From: Streptomyces sp. NRRL S-337
GTDB lineage: Bacteria > Actinomycetota > Actinomycetes > Streptomycetales > Streptomycetaceae
Reading direction: 5' to 3'
Assembly: GCF_000720175.1 (NCBI RefSeq)
Contig: NZ_JOIX01000003.1
Coordinates: 124,001-188,000 of the forward strand
Length of the DNA: 64,000 nt
The notes under the pieces are model-generated. The model had not been told where the DNA came from and did no database searches. It was given only the letters and a program-made list of their open reading frames with translations. A program made the translations under genes and the position numbers. Positions 57,372 to 64,000 of this stretch are shown in pieces (the stretch's first letter is position 1; each line of letters opens with the position of its first letter).

Positions 57372-59322
57372 CGGTGTCCTCCGGGGCGTGCGGGTGAAGA
57401 TCACCGTGCGCGGCGAGCAACGCCCGCTCGACCAAGGCGGCCTGGCCGGCCACGGTGGGGGAGCCGAAGAAGTCGGCGAGCGACAGTTCCACGCCGAGTT
57501 CCTCGCGGAGGTCGTCGGTGACGGCGAGCGCGAGCAGCGAGTGGCCGCCGAGGGCGAGGAAGTCGGCGTCCGGGCGGGTCACTTCGCAGCCGAGGGAACG
57601 GCTCCAGACGTCGGCGACTGCCTGCTCCAGTGGCGTCAGTGGTCCGTCCGGAGCAGCCGTCGGCGACCCGTCCGCCCCGTCCGACTCGTCCGAACCACCT
57701 GAAACACCTGAACTACCTGAGCTCTCGGCCCCGTTCGCGGAGAGCAGGTCGGCCAGGGCGCGGCGGTCGACCTTGCCCGAGGGGTTGAGCGGCAGGTCGG
57801 CGACGACGGTCAGTTCGTCGGGTACCAGATGGGCGGGCAGGGCCGCGGCCAGCCGGTCACGCAGGGCGTCCGGCCGGGGGACGGGACCGGGTGCGGCGAC
57901 GACGAAGGCGACCAGCCGGGCGTCGTCGGGGGCGGGGCGGTGCACGGTGACGGCCGCATCGGCCACCTCCGGCTGCTCCCGCAGCGCGTACTCGACCTCC
58001 CCCGGCTCGATCCGGAAGCCGCGCACCTTCACCTGGTCATCCGTGCGGCCGTGATAGTCGAGCACACCGTCCGGGCGTCGGGAGACCACATCGCCGGTGC
58101 GGTAGAGGCGGCCCCACCGGGGGTGGGTGGTGAAGCGTTCGGCGGTCAGCTTCGGACGGCCGGTGTAGCCCAGCGACAGCCGACTGCCACCGACCCACAG
58201 TTCGCCCCGCTCGCCGTCCGGGACCGGCCGGCCGGCCTCGTCCAGGACGTGCGCGGTGGCTCCGGCGATGGGACGGCCGATCGGTATCTGTCCGGCGCAG
58301 TCGGCGGCGGTGACCCGGTGGGCGGTGGCGAACGTCGTCGTCTCCGTCGGCCCGTAGCCGTTGACCAACTCCAGCCAGGGGAACGCCCGCAGCACCTCGC
58401 GGGCATGGTGCGCGGCGAGCGCCTCGCCGCCGACCACGACCGTGCGCAGCGGCGCGAAGATCCGGGAACGGCGCACCGCCAGCTGGTGGAAGAGCGCGGT
58501 GGTGAAGAAGGCCACCGTGACGCCGTGCCGCTCCGCCTGCTGGGCCAGGTCCTCCAGCGAGGGCCGCTCAACGGTGCACACCACGACGGCGGCGCCGTTG
58601 GCGAGGGCGCTCCACACCTCGAAGGTCGACGCGTCGAAGGTCAGCGGCGAATGGAACAGCACCCGGTCGCGGGGCGTCAGGGTGAGGTACGCCGGGTCGC
58701 TGACCAGCTCGGCTATCGCGCGGTGGGCGATCGCCACGCCCTTGGGGCGACCGGTGGAGCCGGAGGTGAACATGATGAACGCGGCGGCGTCGGGGAGGGG
58801 CCCGTCAGCCTGGGTGCCCTCGGCCTGCGGTGCGTCAAGCCGCGGTTCCTCCACCTGCGGCTCGTCGGGCAGGGCGAGGGTCGGGCCGGGCGGAGCGGCG
58901 GATTCCAGCAGCTTGGCGTCCCCGACGGTCAGCGTCACGCCGGCCTCCGCGGCCAGTGCCTCGCTCCGCGGGCGCGGGTGCACCGGATCGAGCGGTACGC
59001 AGACGGCACCGGCCCACCACAGCGCGAGCTGGGCGATGACGGTACGGGCCGAGCGGGGCGTCAGCAGCGCCACGGCGTCACCCCGGCGGACTCCCCGCCG
59101 GCGCAGATGCCCGGCGAGCGCCCGGGCGGCACGGACCAGCTGCGCGTACGTCAGCGTGGTGTCGCCGTCCGCCACGGCCAGGGCGTCCGGGGTCCGTTCG
59201 GCGTGCCGCGCCACGAGTGCCGGCAGGCCGGTCGGAGCGGGCTCGCTCGGCAGGGTGCTTTCGGTGGGCACGGGCCCTTCCTTCCAGGTGTCGTCGGGGT
59301 GCGGGGACAGCGGGACGGTCAT
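57361..59322 (-). CDS. NRPS A-T didomain protein, valine/isoleucine-like code (653 aa)
   Basis: Adenylation domain (about residues 30-520; [10 protein letters not shown] near 195, GKVDRR near 512) and a carrier domain (LALGGHSL, about 590) after a Gly/Ser/Asp linker. Pocket residues D235 A236 F239 F278 V299 G301 G322 T330 F331: close to the valine code DAFWIGGTFK, so an aliphatic residue is likely. There is no C domain. Start ATG 59322, one base after the upstream stop; it ends overlapping the next gene. It probably passes its residue to the C domain of the next protein. Confidence 0.93.
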   Translation of the reverse strand: MTVPLSPHPDDTWKEGPVPTESTLPSEPAPTGLPALVARHAERTPDALAVADGDTTLTYAQLVRAARALAGHLRRRGVRRGDAVALLTPRSARTVIAQLALWWAGAVCVPLDPVHPRPRSEALAAEAGVTLTVGDAKLLESAAPPGPTLALPDEPQVEEPRLDAPQAEGTQADGPLPDAAAFIMFTSGSTGRPKGVAIAHRAIAELVSDPAYLTLTPRDRVLFHSPLTFDASTFEVWSALANGAAVVVCTVERPSLEDLAQQAERHGVTVAFFTTALFHQLAVRRSRIFAPLRTVVVGGEALAAHHAREVLRAFPWLELVNGYGPTETTTFATAHRVTAADCAGQIPIGRPIAGATAHVLDEAGRPVPDGERGELWVGGSRLSLGYTGRPKLTAERFTTHPRWGRLYRTGDVVSRRPDGVLDYHGRTDDQVKVRGFRIEPGEVEYALREQPEVADAAVTVHRPAPDDARLVAFVVAAPGPVPRPDALRDRLAAALPAHLVPDELTVVADLPLNPSGKVDRRALADLLSANGAESSGSSGVSGGSDESDGADGSPTAAPDGPLTPLEQAVADVWSRSLGCEVTRPDADFLALGGHSLLALAVTDDLREELGVELSLADFFGSPTVAGQAALVERALLAAHGDLHPHAPEDTDGH

Positions 59323-59323
59323 C

Positions 59324-61360
59324 TCAGTCCCGCCCCGGCTTCGGGTCCACGTCCGCGGCTGCCCGGCGGGCGTCCACCAGGGCTGCCACGGCGCGCAGAT
59401 CGGGCTGGCGGAGCAGCTCCGGAGCACGCAGCCGTACGCCGGTCTCCCGCTGGACGGCGGTCAGCAGACGGGCGGCGATCAGCGAGGTGCCGCCCGCCGC
59501 GGTGAAGTTCTCGGCCAACGTGGTCTCCGGCCGGGCGAGCAGATCGCGCACCGTGCCGAGCACCAGCCGTTCCCCGGGGGTGGACCCGTCGGGGAGCACC
59601 TCCGACTCGGACGGCGCTGCCGGGCCGGACGAACCGGGGCCGGGCGGACCGGGCGGTACCGGCGAGACGCTCTCCTCGGTCGCTCGGCGCACCAACTCCG
59701 GCCGGTCCACCTTGCCGTTGGCGTCCAGGGGGAAGGCGTCGACGATGCCTACGGCCGAGGGGACGGCCTGCTCGGGCAGCCAGGCCTGGACCGCCGTCAG
59801 CAAACCCTCCGCCGTCGGGGTGGCGCCGCCGGCCGGCCGTACGTACGCCACCAGGCGGGTGCGGCCGTCGGGCGTCCGGGGTGCGACGACGACGGCGCTG
59901 CGCACCGCCGGGTCCTGCTCGAACGCGGCCGCCACCTCCGCCGGTTCGATCCGCACGCCGCTGATCTTCACCTGGTCGTCGAGGCGTCCGAGGAACTCCA
60001 GCAGCCCGTCGGCCCGCATCCGCACCCGGTCCCCGGTGCGGTACAGCCGGTCCACGCCGGGCGGCAGGGCGAGGTCCGCGGGCGGGGTGGTGAAGCGGCG
60101 GGCGGTCAGCTCGGGGTCCAGGTAGCCGAGCGACAGGCACCGCCCGCCGAGCCGCAACTCGCCCTCGGTGCCGCGGGGTACGGGGCGGCCGTCGTCGTCG
60201 GTGACCACCACGGTCACGCCCGGCACCGGGCCGCCGATCGGCGGCGCGCTCTCCGCGTCCTCCGTCTTGGCGGCGTCCGCGCCGCGCATGGCGTACGAGG
60301 TGGCCATGACGGTGGCCTCGGCGGGGCCGTAGGCGTTGTGGACGGTGGCCGTCACGTCCGCGGCCGGGCGGCGGCGCAACCGGTCGCCGCCGACGATGAG
60401 GTGACGGAGTGTCAGGCCGCTGGGCCAAGGACGGTCGAGGAGCGGCTCGATCATCGGGGTGGCCCCGATCGACACCGATACCGCGGCATCGCGCCACCAG
60501 TCGGTGAGCACCTCCGAGTCCCAGCGGACCTCGTCCGGCGCGGGTACCAGCGCGGCGCCGGACGTCAGCCCGGCCCACAGTTCCAGCACGTGCGGGTCGA
60601 AGGCGACGCCGATGAGCAGGGAATGGCGGTCGCCCGGGGCCAGACCGGTTTCCGCGCGGTACCAGTCGAGCAGGGTGCCGAGGGCCGCCTCGGCGACCGC
60701 GACCGCCTTGGGACGGCCGGTGGAACCAGAGGTGAGTACGGCGTAGAACGCCTCGGCGGGCGCGCGACGGGCTCCCGCGCCGGGTCCGTCCGCGAACGCC
60801 GCGACGGCCTGCGCCGGGGCATTGGCACCCACCACCGGCAGGGGCAGCACCACCTGGTCGACCGGTCCCGCCTGGTTCCGTTCCCCCTGCCCGGAGGTTC
60901 GGAAACGGGGCGGCAACAGCACCGGATCGCCGATCAGACAGGCCATGTCCAGGTCCTGGGTGACGGTCCCGACACGGCGTTCACCGGGCTGCGGGCCGAG
61001 CGGCAGGTAGACCGCGCCGAGGCGGGCGAGCGCGACGGCGGTCACCACCAGCGCGGCCGAACGGTCCAGGCAGACGCCGACCAGGTCGCCGGGCCGGACC
61101 CGGTCGCGGAGCGCATCCGCCACCGCGTCGGCGGCGGTGCCGATCTCCCGGTACGTCCAGGTGTGCGCGCCGTCGATCACCGCGGGCGCCTCGGGTGAAC
61201 GGGCGGTCCACTCCGCGAAGCGGGAGAGCACACCGGCCGGGGCGCCGGCCGCGGGCGTGGCGCCGTGGGCGATGCTCAGCGGGCCGTCCTGGACCCGGGA
61301 GGTCTGGGGGGCCGGGGAGACCTGGTGGGCCTGGAGGGTCGGGGTCGAGGTCGGGTGCAT
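59324..61360 (-). CDS. NRPS A-T didomain protein, unassigned code (678 aa)
   Basis: Adenylation domain (about residues 40-560, [13 protein letters not shown] near 195, NGKVDRPEL near 545) and a carrier domain with an unusual AAGGTSL core (about 617), where the serine is kept but the preceding residue is threonine instead of aspartate or histidine. Pocket residues D235 P236 L239 S278 I299 G301 A322 V330 M331, a code I do not recognise. ATG 61360 overlaps the previous stop (ATGA). No C domain. Confidence 0.9.
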   Translation of the reverse strand: MHPTSTPTLQAHQVSPAPQTSRVQDGPLSIAHGATPAAGAPAGVLSRFAEWTARSPEAPAVIDGAHTWTYREIGTAADAVADALRDRVRPGDLVGVCLDRSAALVVTAVALARLGAVYLPLGPQPGERRVGTVTQDLDMACLIGDPVLLPPRFRTSGQGERNQAGPVDQVVLPLPVVGANAPAQAVAAFADGPGAGARRAPAEAFYAVLTSGSTGRPKAVAVAEAALGTLLDWYRAETGLAPGDRHSLLIGVAFDPHVLELWAGLTSGAALVPAPDEVRWDSEVLTDWWRDAAVSVSIGATPMIEPLLDRPWPSGLTLRHLIVGGDRLRRRPAADVTATVHNAYGPAEATVMATSYAMRGADAAKTEDAESAPPIGGPVPGVTVVVTDDDGRPVPRGTEGELRLGGRCLSLGYLDPELTARRFTTPPADLALPPGVDRLYRTGDRVRMRADGLLEFLGRLDDQVKISGVRIEPAEVAAAFEQDPAVRSAVVVAPRTPDGRTRLVAYVRPAGGATPTAEGLLTAVQAWLPEQAVPSAVGIVDAFPLDANGKVDRPELVRRATEESVSPVPPGPPGPGSSGPAAPSESEVLPDGSTPGERLVLGTVRDLLARPETTLAENFTAAGGTSLIAARLLTAVQRETGVRLRAPELLRQPDLRAVAALVDARRAAADVDPKPGRD

Positions 61361-63996
61361 CACGCCTCCGTCGCAGTGGTCGCGGCAGTCACAGGGGTCA
61401 CGACGGGGGTGGCCGTGGTGGTCGTAGGAGCCGCGGCCGTCGTGGGCGCGGCGGCGAACGCCGCGAGGGCGTCGGCCTGGTCGGCGAGTACCGGGTTGCG
61501 GAACAGCAGCCGCAACGGCGGGCGTTCGCCCAGGTGGGGTTCCAGCCAGGCGGACAGCTGGGCGGCGAGCAGCGAATGACCGCCGACGTGGAAGAAGTGC
61601 GAGGTCGCGTCGAAGCGGCGGTGGCCCAGGACCTCCTGCCAGCCGTCGGCGAGCAGCGCCGTCATCGGGTCGTCGGACACCGGACCGGTGGCGTCGCCCT
61701 CCCCGGCCGGGGCCGCAGAAGCCGCGGCCTCCACCGGAACCGTCGGCTCCAGCGCCGCGGCCGTACGGGACAGCGCCACCCGGTCCGGCTTGCCGCCGGC
61801 CAGCCTCGGCAGTACGTCCAGGCGTGCCCACCGCCCCGGCACCAGAGCGGCCGGCAGCCGGCGGCTCAACTCCGTGTGCAGGGCCTGCTCGTCCCACTCC
61901 GCGCCCGGTGTGCCCTTCGCGTCCGGGCCGGTGTTCTCCAGGAAGCCGACGAGCCGGGGCCCACCGGGGGCCTCGCGTTCCAGGACGACGGCGCACGACC
62001 GGCCGCCGAGCACGGCCGACGCGGCGGCCTCCACCTCCTCCAGCTCGATGCGGTAGCCGCGCAGCTTGACCTGGTTGTCCCGGCGGCCCAGGAAGTAGAG
62101 CAGCCCGTCGCGGCCCCGGTAGCCGAGGTCACCGGTGAGGTAGACCCGTTCCCCGCCGAGCGCGTCGACCGTGACGAACCGGGCGGCGGTGGCCTCCGGG
62201 TTGCCGACGTACCCCTCGGCGAGCCCGGCCCCGGCGATCGCCAGCTCGCCGACCGCGCCGTCCGGCAGCGGACGGCGCCCGGCGTCCAGGACGTGGATGC
62301 GCTCGCCGGGCAGTTCGGTGCCCAACGGGATCTCCGCGCCCTCGGCCAGGCCGTCGGGGGTGATCTCGTGGACGGTGGAGCTGATGGCGGCCTCCGTCAC
62401 GCCGTAGACATTGAGCACCGTGGCGTCGGTGTCGGCGAGGAAGGCGCGCATCACCTCGGCCGGGAGGCGCTCCCCGCCGAGGACCAGCAGCCGGGGCGTC
62501 CACCGGCCGTCGCGCAGGGCGGGGGCCATGTCGTCACGGGTGGCGAGGAAGTAACTGGTGGGCAGGTTCGCCACGGTGACCCTGGCGGTGGTCAGCAGCT
62601 CGGTCAGCTCGGCCCCGGTCGGCACCTCGTACTCGGGCACGACCAGGCACGCCCCGGCGTACAGCGACGGCAGCACCTCCTCCAGCGCCACGTCGAACGA
62701 CGGCTGGGCGAACAGCAGCGCCCGGTCACCGGGCGCCAGGCCGAATCGCTCGGCGGCGCCGGTCAGATGGTTCGCCAGCGCCGCCCGTCCGACGGCCACG
62801 GGCTTGGGCACACCCGTCGAGCCCGAGGTGTGGATGATGTACGAGGCGCCGGGCACCACCTCCGCCTGCCGGGCCCGGGGAAGGACCGGCGCGTCGACCG
62901 GGGCCACCGGGAGACCGGCAGGGACGGAGGGGCCGGCCGGGCCGGTGACCGGGGCCTCGGCGGGAGTCAGTACCAGGGCCGGGGAGAGCCGCTCCAGCAG
63001 CAGCTCCAGCCGCGCCGGCGGATCGGACGGCGACAGCGGGCAGTACACCGCTCCGCTCCGCAGACACGCCAGCAGCGTCACGACCGAGTCGAGGCCGCGC
63101 GGCAGCACGGCGGCCACCGGCTGACCGGCCGTCACCCCCGCGGCGCCCAGCCGCTCCACCAGCGAGTCCACCTGCGCGTCGAGGTCGCCGTAGGTGATCC
63201 GGCGGGCGCCGACGAGCAGCGCCGGCAGCGACGGGTCATGGGCGGCGGCGGGGTCCAGCGGGTCACGGTCGGCACCGTCCTGGGCCGCCGGGGTGAGGGG
63301 CGTGCCGGCCTGGACCGGCTCGGGAGCCGAGGGCAGCGCCAGGTCGGCGAGGACGGTGCCCGGGGCGTCGAGGTAGGCCCGCAGCAGGTCGAGGAACCGC
63401 CCGGCGAGCAGCTTCGCCACGTCCTCCCCGAACATGTCGGCGTCGTAGTCCCACACCAGCGTCATGCCCGGCGCACCGTGCCGCGGTGTGACCCCGCGCC
63501 GGTCGTCCGGCAGCAGCACCACGTCCAGGTCGAAGCGCGTGGTGCCGGTGTTGAAGCCCTCGAACAGTGTGATGTCCAGACCGGGTACGTCGATCTCGGG
63601 CAGCTCCGCGTCGTGGGCGCTGAACATGACGCTGAACAGCGGGTTGTCCGCACCCGAGGTGTGCAGACCGAGCGCCCGGGTCAGCTCCTGGACCGGCACC
63701 TCCTGGTGCGGCAGCGCACGGATCAGGGTGTCGGTCACCTCGTCCATGGACTCCTCGGCCGGTGCGTCCGGATCCAGCCGGAGCGGGAGCGGAATCGTGT
63801 TCACGAACATCCCCACCGCGTCCTCGAACCCGCGCGGGCGGTTGCCGACCGCGGTGCCGATGACCATCTGCGTGCGGCCGCTGTGCCGGCGCAGCAGCTC
63901 GGCGAAGAGCCCCAGCAGCGCGGCGAACGGCGTCAGACCGCGCGCACGGGCGTGCTCCCGCAGCCGGCCGGCCAGGTCGGCGCCGATCGACTGGCG
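61360..63996 (-). CDS. NRPS C-A-T protein, 5' truncated by the window
   Basis: The frame is open up to the right edge. The C domain is cut: from about 63867 on it has MFVNTIPLPLRL and continues to DYDADMFGED. The A domain (62900-61780) has TSGSTGVPKPVAV and the pocket D235 V236 E239 N278 V299 G301 V322 I330 S331, with Asp and Glu as in the two diaminopropionate-like codes on the other strand. The A10 region keeps GGKPDR. Carrier domain FFHVGGHSLLAA near 61580, then an Ala/Thr-rich tail. First visible gene of the minus-strand operon; upstream domains lie outside. Confidence 0.92.
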   Translation of the reverse strand, partial: RQSIGADLAGRLREHARARGLTPFAALLGLFAELLRRHSGRTQMVIGTAVGNRPRGFEDAVGMFVNTIPLPLRLDPDAPAEESMDEVTDTLIRALPHQEVPVQELTRALGLHTSGADNPLFSVMFSAHDAELPEIDVPGLDITLFEGFNTGTTRFDLDVVLLPDDRRGVTPRHGAPGMTLVWDYDADMFGEDVAKLLAGRFLDLLRAYLDAPGTVLADLALPSAPEPVQAGTPLTPAAQDGADRDPLDPAAAHDPSLPALLVGARRITYGDLDAQVDSLVERLGAAGVTAGQPVAAVLPRGLDSVVTLLACLRSGAVYCPLSPSDPPARLELLLERLSPALVLTPAEAPVTGPAGPSVPAGLPVAPVDAPVLPRARQAEVVPGASYIIHTSGSTGVPKPVAVGRAALANHLTGAAERFGLAPGDRALLFAQPSFDVALEEVLPSLYAGACLVVPEYEVPTGAELTELLTTARVTVANLPTSYFLATRDDMAPALRDGRWTPRLLVLGGERLPAEVMRAFLADTDATVLNVYGVTEAAISSTVHEITPDGLAEGAEIPLGTELPGERIHVLDAGRRPLPDGAVGELAIAGAGLAEGYVGNPEATAARFVTVDALGGERVYLTGDLGYRGRDGLLYFLGRRDNQVKLRGYRIELEEVEAAASAVLGGRSCAVVLEREAPGGPRLVGFLENTGPDAKGTPGAEWDEQALHTELSRRLPAALVPGRWARLDVLPRLAGGKPDRVALSRTAAALEPTVPVEAAASAAPAGEGDATGPVSDDPMTALLADGWQEVLGHRRFDATSHFFHVGGHSLLAAQLSAWLEPHLGERPPLRLLFRNPVLADQADALAAFAAAPTTAAAPTTTTATPVVTPVTAATTATEA

Positions 63997-64000
63997 CAGC

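Noticed and set aside
63950..63996. Apparent frame break at the right edge: the C-domain frame read back from 63867 gives good sequence to about 63955, then the family sequence (IGADLAG) continues in another frame.
   Set aside because: It is a 4-base difference at the very end of the window and my count of the last line stops at 63996, so a reading or edge artefact is more likely than a real mutation.

Overview
The window is very GC-rich with short, often overlapping genes and many GTG starts, as expected of an actinomycete; MbtH, the multi-module NRPS style, CGNR and SUKH-type proteins and a chloramphenicol-phosphotransferase homologue all fit Streptomyces or a close relative. This is inferred from gene content; no rRNA, tRNA, CRISPR array or insertion sequence was seen. 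The last base that could be read is 63996.

Region 1 (1-27.3 kb, + strand): the 3' part of one NRPS gene and a complete 6682-residue NRPS, followed by an MbtH-like gene and a strong hairpin terminator. Together they show seven modules. By position of the epimerization (E) domains the growing chain alternates D-L-D-L-D-L-D from the first visible module. Predicted A-domain codes include an exact threonine code, a valine-like code, two codes with Asp235/Glu239 (suggestive of basic side chains) and two identical unassigned codes. The line ends in an E domain with no thioesterase, so release must happen in trans.

Region 2 (27.4-35.3 kb): single genes of general or regulatory type: a GNAT acetyltransferase, a VOC protein, an amidohydrolase/MerR divergent pair, two very small proteins, a TetR repressor facing a flavin monooxygenase with two palindromic operators, a His-rich MerR regulator with its own operator-like dyad, a hypothetical protein and a frameshifted gene.

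Region 3 (35.3-42.3 kb, + strand): a 430-nt, lower-GC leader, then a five-gene overlapping operon: SbnA-like and SbnB-like enzymes that make L-2,3-diaminopropionate, an FAD/NAD(P)-binding protein, a PLP enzyme of the Cys/Met metabolism family and a BenE-type transporter, closed by a hairpin. It is the only visible supply of a non-proteinogenic amino acid and may feed either NRPS line.

Region 4 (42.4-54.2 kb): mixed chromosomal genes: SUKH-like protein, quinone oxidoreductase, membrane protein, an HTH regulator divergent from an alpha/beta hydrolase across a 28-bp palindrome, a chloramphenicol phosphotransferase homologue, CGNR zinc-finger protein, a decayed GNAT gene, an MFS transporter, an SDR, a MarR regulator divergent from a secreted beta-propeller-like protein, and a lipoprotein.

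Region 5 (54.3 kb to the end, - strand): a second NRPS operon running toward region 1. In order of transcription it encodes C-A-T (cut by the window), A-T, A-T, and a C / A-domain remnant / T / short-chain reductase protein, all translationally coupled and followed by a strong hairpin. The mismatch between three A domains and two C domains, and the terminal reductase-like domain, make this an unorthodox assembly line.
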